The notes under the pieces: generated by a model
What the model was told of the DNA's origin: nothing
The model's input: the letters and a program-made list of their open reading frames with translations, nothing else
Databases searched by the model: none
NCBI RefSeq assembly: GCF_004361855.1
Contig: NZ_SNWQ01000010.1
Coordinates: 240,083 to 304,082, forward strand
DNA length: 64,000 nucleotides
Source of the DNA: Kribbella caucasensis
GTDB lineage: Bacteria > Actinomycetota > Actinomycetes > Propionibacteriales > Kribbellaceae
Direction of reading: 5' to 3'
Position numbers and translations under genes: made by a program
Shown: piece by piece, positions 44,386-53,285 of the stretch
Layout: every line of letters begins with the position of its first letter
Numbering within the stretch: position 1 is the stretch's first letter

Positions 44386-46494
44386 ATGACGAGCCGTGGC
44401 AAGTCGGCACAGATCGGTGTGATCACGGTTGCGGACCGGCTCCGGCAGGCGCGGCGCCGGCGGTTCGTCGGGCGGACCGGTGAGATCGAGTTGTTCCGGA
44501 CCGCGTTGACGTCGGACGAGCCCGGCTTCACCGTGCTGTTCGTTTACGGGCCGGGAGGGATCGGTAAGACCGCTTTGCTCGGCGCCCTCGCTCAGGTCGC
44601 CGAGGAGGCGGACGCCACGCCGGTCCGCCTCGTCGCCCGGACGATCGAGCCGTCGCCGTCCGCGTTCTTCGCGGCACTCGGAGCGGCCCTCGGCATACCG
44701 GAGCGCGCCGCACCACTGGAAAGCCTGGAGGCGCACCGTCGCCCGATTCTCTTCATCGACACCTACGAGCAGCTGGTGCCGCTGGACAACTGGCTGCGTG
44801 AGGAGTTCCTGCCGGCGCTTCCCGCAGCCGCGCTGGTCGTGGCGGCCGGGCGGACGCCGCCGTCACCGCAGTGGGCGAGCGACCTCGGCTGGGGTGAGTT
44901 GTTGCGAGTGGTTGCCCTGCGCAACCTGCAACCCGACGACGCACGCGCCTACCTTCATGCCGCGGGTGTGCCCGAGGACTTGCATGGGCAGGTGCTCGAG
45001 ATGACTCACGGTCATCCGCTCGCACTGTCCCTGCTGGTCGATGTCGTCGAGCAGCACCGAGGTGCCCTCGCGCCGGGCCTGTCCCTGCAGGAATCGCCGG
45101 ACGTGGTGCGGGTGCTGCTCGAACACTTCGTCGAGTGGGTCCCCAGCCCCCGGCACCGGGAAGCGTTGAAGGCCTGTGCCCATGCCCGGTTCACCACGGA
45201 AGACCTGCTGCGCACCGCGCTCGGGGGCGATGACGCGCATGAGCTGTTCGGCTGGCTGCGCGGGCTGTCGTTCATCGAGGAGGACCCGTACGGCGTGTTT
45301 CCGCATGACGTGGCGCGGGATGTCCTCGACGCGGATCTGCGCTGGCGGGACCGCGCCTCGTACGCCGAACTGCATCGGCGGGTACGTCGGCACCTAGTGG
45401 AGCAGGCAGGACGGACCAGGGGACTGGAACAGCACCGCTGGACCGCCGACATCATCTTCCTGCACCGCAACAACCCGGCGATGAGCAGCTTCTGGGACTG
45501 GGTGAGCTTCGGTCAGGCATTCCCCGACGAGCTCCGTGACGAGGATCGAGCCCCGATCGTCGCGATGACCAGGCGGCATCAGGGGGCCGAGCAGGCCGAG
45601 CTCGTGGCGCACTGGATGGAGCACCCTGCGGCGACGTTCATCGCGATCCGGGCCGGATCCGGCGAACCGATCGGCTACGGCGGGGAGATCGCCCTCCATC
45701 AGGCCGGCGAGTCCGACCTCGCCGCCGACCGCGGCGTCGCCGCGATCTGGGAGTACGTGCAGCGACACGGCTCGCCACGGCCGGGCGACAGCGTTTATGC
45801 GGCCAGGTTCTTCATGGATCGCGATGCCTACCAGCGGCCGTCGGGGTCGAACAACGTGATCACCGCGCGGCACATCCAGCACGTCCTGACCACGCCGGGC
45901 CTGTCGTGGGACTTCATCGCGTGCTAGGAGGATGCGTCCTTCTGGGAGCCGTTCTTCGCCTACATCGACTACCACCGTGCCCACGAGGCGGAGTACGAGG
46001 TCGGCACCCATCACTACGCCGTGTTCGCCCACGACTTCCGGCGGCTGGGCCCCGCGGCCTCGCTGGAGCTGATGTCCGACCGGGAGATCGGCGCTCCCGC
46101 CGGGCCGCCGACCGGTGCCGACCCGGAACTGGTGCTCTCCCAGCCGGACTTCGCCCAGGCGGTCCGTGCCGCCTTGCGCGCTCTGCACCGACCGGACCTA
46201 CTCGCCAGCAATCCGCTGCTCCGTTCCAGGCTGGTCCGTGACCACGGTGATCCGTCGGCGGACACCCTTCGCGCCCTGCTGCTGGAGGCGGCTGAGTCAC
46301 TCCGGGCGGACCCCCGTGACGACAAACCCTTCCGAGCCGTCGACCGGACCTACCTGCGACCCGCCGCCACCCAGGAACGCGCCGCCGAGGTGCTCGGCCT
46401 GCCCTTCACCACCTACCGCCGCCATCTCGCCCGGGGCGTCGGCCGCATCGTCGACTGGCTGTGGACCCGTGAACTGCACGGCCCGCCGGGCTAG
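44386..46494 (+). pseudogene. STAND-type ATPase regulator interrupted by an in-frame TAG
   Basis: Read through, a 702-codon protein. The N-terminal NTPase has FVGRTGEIELFRTAL, the Walker A loop VYGPGGIGKTALLG near residue 58, and RPILFIDTYEQLVPLDNW as Walker B. NLQPDDARAYLHAAGV and a winged-helix-like part follow. The C-terminus has TQERAAEVLGLPFTTYRRHL, a helix-turn-helix-like end. A TAG at 45925-45927 stops after 513 residues (SWDFIAC), and the same frame resumes with EDASFWEPFFAYID and runs 189 codons. A GTG or ATG restart is not obvious. The first part may still make a truncated ATPase. It would be a signal-responsive regulator. Confidence 0.75.
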
Positions 46495-46790
46495 CTACCC
46501 GTCGGAACAGCAGAGCGCCGATCGCGACCAGCCACAACGTCCAGAGATGGCTTCCGAGGAGACCGCCCAGGTCCCAGACGGGGAAGTCGGAGATCGCGGT
46601 GGCGAGGAGGATATCGCCTTGGCCCAGCGCAGAAACCCGATGAGCGACAAAACGGCAGAGGCAGCTCCCAGGTAGGTGGTCACCCGCAGTGCCGCGTCTC
46701 CCCGACAAGCCAACGCGGTCGGCAGCAGCAGGATCGGCACAGCCAGGATCGGGCAAGTCCAAGCGACTGCGCGAACCAGGTCCACACCAG
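46495..46790 (-). pseudogene. relic of an integral membrane protein
   Basis: The minus strand has one frame reading LVRAVAWTCPILAVPILLLP then LGAASAVLSLIGFLRWA, and another frame continuing ATAISDFPVWDLGGLLGSHL then WTLWLVAIGALLFRR. The two join at a frameshift near 46610. The text resembles the C-terminal half of DUF4386-type membrane proteins. No start is preserved. It abuts the stop of the ATPase gene. Confidence 0.45.
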
Positions 46791-46937
46791 ACTCGCCCCA
46801 CCGGCCGCGAACTCAGGCAAGACCACGTCGAAGTCGACATCGACGCGTTGCGATGACTGGCCCGAGCCCTTGTCGACGAGTCGTCTGTAGTCGAGCTAGC
46901 CACCCCTGGGCCGATTTCCGAGCACCTCTACGGCGGC

Positions 46938-47666
46938 TCATGAGCCGGGTTCCGGGGCGGGCTCGAGGCGGACGCAGCAGTGGCCGGGCTCTGGCTTGAG
47001 GTGGGCTTGCAGTTGGGTGGCGTCCAAGCCTGTCAGGAGTCCGTCGAGGAGGCAGAGGTTCATCTCGCAGACCAGGTCGGTGTGCTGCTGGGCCAGCGAA
47101 TGGAATGGGCAGTTGCCCAGGACGATTGCGTTCGCGTCGGCACGGGGCTCGAAGCCTTGTTGTTCGAGGACGCCCATCACGGCATCCGGGCGGGATGCCC
47201 CACTGGTGGTATCGCGCGCAGCGGCACCGAGTTCGTTGCCTAGTTTGCGGGCGAGCCGATCGAGAGCTGCCCGTGGGGATTCACCAGTGGCTTCGGCGTC
47301 CTCGATCGCTGTCGCCAGCAGGCGTCCGGCTAGGTCGTAGCGATGTTCTGGCAGGGAGACAGCGACGTGCCGGTCAGAGCGCCGGTACAGCTTTGACGGC
47401 CGTCCCGCGCCAGGCCCGGACCGGCCGGAGCGGCGCTCGTAGACGACATCGAGCAGGCCCTCGTCGTTCAGCCGGTCGAGGTGGAATGCGGCGGTCGCGC
47501 GTGGCACTCCCACGGCGGTGGCGGCCTCGTCCCGGGTCACCGGGGCTGCTTGGCGTACGACGTGGTCGTACAGCCGGCGCCGCGTCGGCTCCTCCAACGC
47601 GGCGACTGCCAAGATCCGGGCTACCAAGGTGTCGTCCACGGCACTCACTCTAAAGCCAACTTCCAT
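46938..47666 (-). CDS. ArsR-type winged-helix regulator with a C-terminal cysteine cluster (probable Fe-S sensor)
   Basis: A 242-residue regulator. Residues about 22-75 form a winged helix (LEEPTRRRLYDHVVRQ, VTRDEAATAVGVPRATAAFH). RSGPGAGRPSKLYRR is the GRP wing motif seen in SufR-like proteins. The C-terminal domain has cysteines in LGNCPFHSLAQQHTDLVCEM, NLCLLDGL and EPGHCCVRLEP, a likely Fe-S or metal site. It is divergent from a DoxX gene, and a perfect inverted repeat lies between them. It probably senses oxidants, NO or iron status and represses the DoxX operon. The ligand is inferred. Confidence 0.85.
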   Translation of the reverse strand: MEVGFRVSAVDDTLVARILAVAALEEPTRRRLYDHVVRQAAPVTRDEAATAVGVPRATAAFHLDRLNDEGLLDVVYERRSGRSGPGAGRPSKLYRRSDRHVAVSLPEHRYDLAGRLLATAIEDAEATGESPRAALDRLARKLGNELGAAARDTTSGASRPDAVMGVLEQQGFEPRADANAIVLGNCPFHSLAQQHTDLVCEMNLCLLDGLLTGLDATQLQAHLKPEPGHCCVRLEPAPEPGS

Positions 47667-47684
47667 TGACGAAAACCTGTAGGC

Positions 47685-47716
47685 CTTCTAAAGTCAAGGT
47701 ACATCTATTTTAGAAG
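47685..47716. promoter_or_regulatory. inverted repeat operator between the ArsR-type and DoxX genes
   Basis: CTTCTAAA at 47685-47692 and its exact complement TTTAGAAG at 47709-47716 are separated by 16 bases. The right arm overlaps the AAGGAG ribosome site of the DoxX gene. Binding of a dimer here would block transcription or translation start. Confidence 0.65.
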
Positions 47717-47728
47717 GAGTTGGGAGCT

Positions 47729-48160
47729 ATGACGACTGAGGTGCCCAGCAGCGGCACAACCGGCCGGGAGGCGCTGTCCGACCCGGCGTACCAGGCCTTT
47801 CTGGCCTTGCGAACGGTCTTCACGGTCGCGCCGATCGTGTTCGGACTGGACAAGTTCGCCAACCTGCTGACTGAGTGGCCGGGCTATCTGGCGTCGTGGA
47901 TCAACGACATCGTTCCGGGCTCCGGGCAGGACGCGATGTACGCCGTGGGCGTCATCGAGGTCGTTGCCGGCCTGGTCGTCGCCCTGGCGCCGCGCTACGG
48001 CGGGCTGCTCGTCGCGGCCTGGCTCGCGGGCATCATCGTCAACCTGCTGACGATCCCCGGTTTCTACGACGTCGCACTGCGGGACTTCGGTCTGCTGGTC
48101 GCCGCCCTGGCGCTGTCGCGTCTCGCCGTCAAGTACGCACTTGCCCGACACGGCTCGTAA
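47729..48160 (+). CDS. DoxX-family membrane protein
   Basis: A 143-residue protein with four membrane helices, at about residues 24-44 (AFLALRTVFTVAPIVFGLDK), 68-90, 92-110 and 116-135. It fits the DoxX-like family linked to membrane redox stress complexes with SodA and rhodanese-like partners. ATG 47729 has AAGGAG ten bases upstream. It is followed by a decayed flavin reductase and controlled by the divergent ArsR-type regulator, so the pair probably formed a redox-stress unit. Confidence 0.85.
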   Translation: MTTEVPSSGTTGREALSDPAYQAFLALRTVFTVAPIVFGLDKFANLLTEWPGYLASWINDIVPGSGQDAMYAVGVIEVVAGLVVALAPRYGGLLVAAWLAGIIVNLLTIPGFYDVALRDFGLLVAALALSRLAVKYALARHGS

Positions 48161-48271
48161 GCGGGGCCGGTCGCCGAAGCCAGCGTCCGGACCTGAAGCA
48201 GGCTCAACGACTTCCACTTAACGCCCGCTCTGCCGCGCCGTCTCCGAGATTTCGCTATTGGAAAGGTCATC

Positions 48272-49203
48272 ATGAACAAGGAGCCCACCTACCTCATCGT
48301 CGGCGCCAGTCTGGCCGGTGCGACTGCGGCCCAGACATAGCGGTAGCAGGGCTTTACGGGTCGGATCGTTCTCATCGGCGACGAGAGCGAGCGCCCCTAC
48401 GAGCGGCCCGCGTTGTCCAAGGGTTGTCTGCTGGGCAAGGACGAGCGAGGATCTATGCTCACGAGGAGCGGTGGTACGCCGGGCATGCGGTGGAGTTGCG
48501 GCTCGGCCGGCGCGCGACGTTGCTGGACCGCGGCGCGCATGAGGTGGAACTCGACACTGGCGAGCGGGTGGGCTACGCGAAGTTGCTGCTGGCAACAGGG
48601 TCCTCACCGCGCCGACTCCGTCTGCCCGGCGCTGATCTCGACGGGGTGCACTATTTGCGCCGGGTCGAGGATTCGGATCGGCTTCGCGAGGAGATCCGTG
48701 ACGGTGGCCGGATCGTTGTCGTGGGCGCTGGGTGGATCGGTCTGGAGACCGCCGCCGCGGCCCGCGAGTACGGCTGTGACGTGACCGTCATTGATCCGCA
48801 GCAGGTGCCTCTGGTTGCTGCGCTTGGGAGCGAGATGGGTGCGTTCTTCACCGGGCTCCATCTGCGGCATGGACCGCCGGTCGCCGCGAAGGCGATGCTC
48901 GGTCAGCAGGTGAACTACGACCGGCTTCCATACTTCTTCACCGACCACTACGACGTGGGGATGGAGTTCTCCGGCTGGTTCGGCCCGGGCGGCTACGACC
49001 GGCTCGTCACCCGCGGCGATGTCGATGGGCAGTCGTTCCACGCGTTCTGGGTGGCCGATGACCGAGTAGTAGCGGGGATGCAGGTCAACCTGTGGGACGA
49101 CGGCATCGCGCCCGTTCAGGAACTGATTCGCAGCAGGCAACCGGTCGACCTGGACCGGCTCGCGGATACCTCGGTGCCACTCGCCACGCAGGTGGTGGCC
49201 TAG
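48272..49203 (+). pseudogene. decayed NAD(P)/FAD ferredoxin-reductase-like gene
   Basis: The start MNKEPTYLIVGASLAGATAA is normal, but two TAG codons follow within the FAD motif (48338-48346). The frame shifts near 48450 and about 100 residues of the NAD domain are missing after GAFFTGLHLRHG near 48880. What remains is the N-terminal FAD domain, the NAD motif VVVGAGWIGLETAAAAREYG, and a C-terminal reductase domain from YFFTDHYDVGMEFSGWFGPG. It is certainly non-functional. It lay in one operon with DoxX. Confidence 0.85.
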
Positions 49204-49471
49204 CGGCGGTCACCGAACTGCGCCACCCCGGCGAGGGTCGCACCCATGTCCGTCGGGTGCCGGCCGCCCTGCAGTTGCGCCTGTTGCAGACCGTCGTCGA
49301 GGTCGCTGCCGAGGAACTCCACATTGGTGCTGCCTTTCCCCGTCGAGCTGCTCCGGTTCCTGGAGCGGTCGACCCCGCCCGAGCCCGCCGAGTCAGCCGG
49401 TATTGCTGAGCCACTGTCCGCCACGGCAAAAGGTCTGCCCGGCGCAGCTTTGACCGCGGTCCCCGGAACTG
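49204..49471 (-). other. no confident gene; possible small minus-strand frame
   Basis: A minus-strand frame (stop at 49200, GTG at 49424) ends with STNVEFLGSDLDDGLQQAQL and QGGRHPTDMGATLAGVAQFG, which reads like a conserved protein terminus. There is no ribosome site and I recognise no family. It may be the tail of a lost gene. Confidence 0.25.
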
Positions 49472-49525
49472 CCGGGTCGGCACAACCTCAGTGGGGCGGA
49501 CTCCCCGCCGGTTGTGCCGACCCGG
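49472..49525. terminator. perfect 16-bp inverted repeat
   Basis: CCGGGTCGGCACAACC at 49472-49487 pairs exactly with 49510-49525. The 22-base loop has its own GGGG/CCCC stem. It could be a bidirectional terminator between the decayed reductase and the convergent epoxide hydrolase, or the end of a lost mobile element. Confidence 0.6.
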
Positions 49526-49630
49526 TGTGGCAGCCCTGACGCCTGCCAGCAGGCCGGTCTGGCGGCGTACTCCACCGAGGTCTTGGTGCAGTACGCCGAC
49601 ACGATCCGTACGGCGCCGTGGTGGCTGCGA

Positions 49631-50788
49631 TTACCTCAGCGAGCGGAAGAATTCGCGGACATCACCGAGCAGCAGATCGGGCGCCTCCATCGCCGCGAAG
49701 TGACCGCCTCGCTCGAATTCGGTCCAGCGCACGATGGTGTCGGTCTTCTCGCCGAATCGCCGGATCGCCACGTCGGTGGTGAACACCGCGACCGCGGTTG
49801 GCACGGTTGAGCGTTCCTTCGGTGCCCAGGCGGAGGCGTCGTGGAACCGCTCGTAGTACGAGTTGGCCGACGACAGCGCAGTACGGGTGAACCAGTAGAT
49901 GCTGATGTTCGTCAGCAGCCGGTCGCGATCGACCGCGTCGTCGGGGAGTTCGGCGGCGGGGTCGGTCCAGTCCTTGAACTTCTCCGTGATCCAGGCGAGC
50001 TGTGCGATCGGGGAGTCCATCAGGCCGTACGACACTGTCAGTGGCCGGGTGCCTTGTATCTGCATGTACGCGGACTTGTCGTCCTGGAAGTCCTTGAACG
50101 CGGCGAGCCGCTCGTGCTCGGACTCGGTGAGTGCGGCCATGTCTTCCGGATCGCCGGTGGGGAAGGTGACGTGCGCGTTGAGGTGGATCCCGATCACCTT
50201 GTCCGGGGCGATCCGTCCGAGTGCGGGCAGGATGAAGGCGCCCACGTCGCCACCTTGTGCGGCGTACCGGTCGTAGCCGAGGCGGTCCATCAGCTGGGCG
50301 AAGGCGGCGGCGGTGCGTCCGTCGTTCCAGCCGGTCTTGGAGATCGGACCCGAGAAGCCGTGGCCGGGGTGGGACGGGATCACCACGTGGAAGGCATCGG
50401 CCTCGTCGCCGCCGTGCGCGACCGGGTCGGTCAGCGGGCCGATCAGATCGAGGAACTCGACGACTGAGCCCGGCCAGCCGTGCACCAGCAGCAGGGGAGT
50501 CGCACTCTCGACCGCCGATCGGACGTGCAGGAAGTGGACATCCTCTCCGTCGATGGTGGTGACGAACTGCGGGTAGCTGTTCAGCTCGGCCTCGTGCTTG
50601 CGCCAGTCGTAGGACGATGCCCAGTAGTCCGCGAGCTCCCTCAAGTACGACGCCGGGGCGCCGCGCTCCCAGCCGGCTCCGGTGAGCTCAGCGGCCCAAC
50701 GCGTACGGGCGATGCGCGAGCGGAGGTCGTCGAGGTCGGCCTGCGGGATGTCGATGCGGAAGATGCGGATGTCCGTGTTGTTCTCCAT
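49631..50788 (-). CDS. epoxide hydrolase (EHN domain, microsomal type)
   Basis: A 385-residue alpha/beta hydrolase with the N-terminal epoxide-hydrolase domain (FRIDIPQADLDDLRSRIA, RWAAELTGAGWERG, WASSYDWRKHEAELNSYPQF). The oxyanion segment is LLLVHGWPGSVVEFLDLIGP. The nucleophile Asp is in AAQGGDVGAFILPALG near residue 180, and the His in ERGGHFAAMEAPDLL. It should open an epoxide to a diol through an ester intermediate. It is divergent from the WYL regulator gene 62 bases away, which may control it. Confidence 0.92.
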   Translation of the reverse strand: MENNTDIRIFRIDIPQADLDDLRSRIARTRWAAELTGAGWERGAPASYLRELADYWASSYDWRKHEAELNSYPQFVTTIDGEDVHFLHVRSAVESATPLLLVHGWPGSVVEFLDLIGPLTDPVAHGGDEADAFHVVIPSHPGHGFSGPISKTGWNDGRTAAAFAQLMDRLGYDRYAAQGGDVGAFILPALGRIAPDKVIGIHLNAHVTFPTGDPEDMAALTESEHERLAAFKDFQDDKSAYMQIQGTRPLTVSYGLMDSPIAQLAWITEKFKDWTDPAAELPDDAVDRDRLLTNISIYWFTRTALSSANSYYERFHDASAWAPKERSTVPTAVAVFTTDVAIRRFGEKTDTIVRWTEFERGGHFAAMEAPDLLLGDVREFFRSLR

Positions 50789-50850
50789 ATCTCGACTCTA
50801 GAATCGAAGCAGGACAGCTTCGGTCCTCTTTCGGTGGCAGAATTCAGGTC

Positions 50851-51831
50851 ATGCTCGAGACCTCGGGACGACTGCTCACGCTGCTGTCGTTGTTGCAGTC
50901 GCGACGGCACTGGACCGGCGTGCAGCTCGCGGAGCGGCTCGGTGTGACGGTCCGGACGGTGCGCCGCGACGTTGATAAGCTGCGCAACCTCGGGTATCCG
51001 GTGAATGCGACGCTGGGTGTTGCCGGAGGCTACGCACTGGGTGCGGGTGCGCAACTACCGCCACTGCTGTTGGACGACGAGGAGGCCGTCGCGGTCGCGG
51101 TCGGTCTGCGGACCGCCGCCGGTGGCACCGTCGCCGGTATCGCGGAGAGCTCGCTGCGGGCTCTGGCCAAGCTTGAGCAGGTGCTGCCGTCGCGGCTCCG
51201 TCCCCGTGTCAAAGCCCTGCAGCAGGTGACAGTCCCGCTGATCGGTGGTGCCCCGACTGTCGACCCGGAGGTGCTGACCGCGGTCGCGGCGGTCTGCCGG
51301 GATCACGAGCGGCTGCGGTTCGGCTATCAGGACAAGGGCGGTGCATCGACCATCCGCACCACCGAGCCACACCGGCTGGTGCATACCGGTCGGCGCTGGT
51401 ATCTCGTTGCCTGGGACATCGATCGTGACGACTGGCGGACATTCCGGGTGGACCGGATGTCCCCGCGCATCCCAACCGGTCCACGGTTCAAGCCGCGCGA
51501 TCTCTCCGACGCGGACGTCGCGCGGCTCACCTCGACCGGCATCTCTACATCGGTCTACCGGGTTCAGGGCCGCTTCGTCCTGCACGCCCCGGCGGCGGAG
51601 GTGCAGGAGGTGGTTCCGCCGACCGCGGGCGTCGTGGAGTCGATCGACGACCGCACCTGTCGGCTCATCGTCGGCTCGCCGTCCCTCGAACAGATGGCGG
51701 TCTGGATCGCGCTGCTCGGCTTCGACTTCGACATCGAGGAACCGGCGGAGCTGCACAAAGTGATCGGCCCCATCGCCACCCGTCTCAACCGAGCCTCACC
51801 ACCCGCCAAGCAGACCCGCAGGCGACGCTGA
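50851..51831 (+). CDS. YafY-type regulator with HTH_11 and WYL domains
   Basis: A 326-residue regulator with an N-terminal winged helix (LLQSRRHWTGVQLAERLGVT, VRTVRRDVDKLRNLGYPVNA) and a WYL domain around residues 140-215, with RRWYLVAWDIDRDDWRTFRV. A WCX-type C-terminal extension follows. WYL domains bind nucleic-acid-like or nucleotide ligands in some proteins. It is divergent from the epoxide hydrolase and may regulate it. The tail is very basic (KQTRRRR). Confidence 0.9.
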   Translation: MLETSGRLLTLLSLLQSRRHWTGVQLAERLGVTVRTVRRDVDKLRNLGYPVNATLGVAGGYALGAGAQLPPLLLDDEEAVAVAVGLRTAAGGTVAGIAESSLRALAKLEQVLPSRLRPRVKALQQVTVPLIGGAPTVDPEVLTAVAAVCRDHERLRFGYQDKGGASTIRTTEPHRLVHTGRRWYLVAWDIDRDDWRTFRVDRMSPRIPTGPRFKPRDLSDADVARLTSTGISTSVYRVQGRFVLHAPAAEVQEVVPPTAGVVESIDDRTCRLIVGSPSLEQMAVWIALLGFDFDIEEPAELHKVIGPIATRLNRASPPAKQTRRRR

Positions 51832-51860
51832 CGTGGACTGCGGCGCCCGCGTCGCGGACC

Positions 51861-51929
51861 TCACCTCTTGCATCGCCGAACCAAGCGGCTACCGCTGACG
51901 CCGGTTGCCCCGGCAACGAAGACACGCAT
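51861..51929 (-). pseudogene. 5' stub of an NAD(P)-binding SDR/epimerase gene
   Basis: MRVFVAGATGVSGSRLVRRC, then KR and a stop: 22 residues with a typical Rossmann start and a good AGGAGGAAT site in front, cut off at once. Transcription and translation signals survive but the gene is gone. Confidence 0.6.
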
Positions 51930-51979
51930 GATTCCTCCTGGAGAGACGAGTGTGCCCCGCGGCCGCCCCCGCGTAGCAC

Positions 51980-52318
51980 TCACTGAGCTGGGCCAGGGCC
52001 GGTGCCGGGATGGTTGGTGTGGGCGTCCAGGTCGTAGGTCCTCTGTGCCTCGCCAGGCACGCAGGCGTCCAGTTCGCCGCAGCCGGCTAGTTGCGGCTGC
52101 ACCCGGAGGGCGATGGATGGAGCGTCGACGCCGAAGTGGCGGCGGAGGGCGGCTCGGGTGTCGGACCGGCCGAATCCGTCGGTGCCCAGCAAGGCCCAGG
52201 TTCGGGGGACGAAAGGTGCGATCTGATCGGGCACTGCCCGCATCCAGTGCGACACGGCGACCACCGGTCCGGGCGATTCGCTCAGGCGCCTGGTGACATA
52301 GGCGATCCGGGGTGACAC
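51980..52318 (-). pseudogene. aceE: C-terminal fragment of pyruvate dehydrogenase E1 (AceE)
   Basis: The minus strand encodes about 100 residues with PGPVVAVSHWMRAVPDQIAP and LLGTDGFGRSDTRAALRRHF, the well-known end of homodimeric pyruvate dehydrogenase E1. The other 800 residues of the enzyme are missing, and the last 25 residues diverge from the family. It is a stranded fragment; the cell's working aceE must be elsewhere. Confidence 0.75.
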
Positions 52319-52339
52319 CCCGCTGGTTCGGTGGTGATC

Positions 52340-52490
52340 CGGTGATCGACGTTTTCGCGGATCTCGGCTCCGGTGTCCGCGCTCTACCTGCGCGCAGTTG
52401 ACCGCGGCGGCCCCGGTCGGCGAGCACTAGTGCATAGCCCAGAACACCGGTGACCGCTGGGCCGGTCAGGCTGGCGGCCAGCTTGATCAC
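52340..52490 (-). pseudogene. possible small membrane protein remnant coupled to the RheA-like gene
   Basis: A GTG at 52490 overlaps the regulator's stop (GTGA). It encodes VIKLAASLTGPAVTGVLGYA and LVLADRGRRGQLRAG, one membrane helix. Beyond that the frame degenerates into the AceE fragment; a neighbouring frame holds TGAEIRENVDHRITTEPAG. It may be a short gene damaged at its 3' end. Confidence 0.3.
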
Positions 52491-53146
52491 TCTGCCGTGT
52501 TGATCTGTTGGTTGCGTAGTTGGTCGGTGGTGACGTTGATGTCGGCAACCTGGCCGGCCAGTCTGGGGTGGTTGTCTTCGAGTTGTGCTCCGGCCTCGGC
52601 CAGCGGCGCCAGCAGGGTTGCGGTGTCGCTTTCGCCGAGCGCGTGAAGGACCCGATCGACGCTCTGCTGGGTGGCGGGGTCGAGGTCGTCGAGCGCGGTG
52701 ATCTGGGCGGCGAGCCGACGCAGCATGGCCGCGTTGTCCCGGGCCCATTGAGTGACGGCGCGCTCACCGGCCCGCCGGCCGCGGGCTGCCTGGACACGTT
52801 GCTCCCCGGTCATACTTTCCTGGTCTGTGGCGTGCGGGTTGAGCCGCAGGTAGCGGCGTTCAGCGGCCTGACGGCTGGCCACGCCGAGCGCGGGAGCGAT
52901 CGCGGCCCAGCTCACCCCCCGGTCCCGGGCCGCGCCGATGAGCAGCGGCTCCCAGGCCGCAAGCTTGCCCTGCACGACCCGCAGCTCCGCCAGCGCGGCG
53001 AGGACGTCAATCGAGCTCACCGCCCCGGTCCCCGGAGCGAATTGGGCATCCGCCACTGGTGCGAGTTGCCGGACGGTTTGCTCCACGGCGGCGATCGCGG
53101 CCGAAGCCGGGGTATGCGCGTCGTCTGGCGTGTTGGTGGCTGCCAC
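52487..53146 (-). CDS. RheA/HSP18-type transcriptional regulator
   Basis: A 219-residue protein of the kind annotated as HSP18 transcriptional regulator in actinomycetes. It is mostly helical, with a helix-turn-helix-like segment GVSWAAIAPALGVASRQAAE near residues 77-97 and a long C-terminal helical part. It is divergent from the small heat-shock gene, as RheA is from hsp18 in Streptomyces albus. Two TGTCA-N9-TGACA palindromes lie in the gap. I infer that it represses the heat-shock gene and itself until warmed. Confidence 0.8.
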   Translation of the reverse strand: MAATNTPDDAHTPASAAIAAVEQTVRQLAPVADAQFAPGTGAVSSIDVLAALAELRVVQGKLAAWEPLLIGAARDRGVSWAAIAPALGVASRQAAERRYLRLNPHATDQESMTGEQRVQAARGRRAGERAVTQWARDNAAMLRRLAAQITALDDLDPATQQSVDRVLHALGESDTATLLAPLAEAGAQLEDNHPRLAGQVADINVTTDQLRNQQINTAE

Positions 53147-53176
53147 GCGTCACCTCCTTCATCTGCAGATCCATCA

Positions 53177-53223
53177 TGTCAGCGATTGGATGACATGTCA
53201 GCCTTGTCAGCAATCCGTTGACA
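53177..53223. promoter_or_regulatory. two RheA-like operators and the hsp18 promoter
   Basis: TGTCA-N9-TGACA occurs at 53177-53195 and again at 53205-53223, 28 bases apart. As I recall, RheA of Streptomyces albus binds TGTCATC-N5-GATGACA, and both copies fit this layout. TTGTCA at 53204-53209 and TTATAA at 53226-53231, 16 bases apart, form a promoter for the plus strand that overlaps the second operator. Confidence 0.65.
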
Positions 53224-53285
53224 TGTTATAAGGGAAGTAGGTATTGACAGCGTCCATGAGTCGACGACTGAGGAGGTGCAGGACG

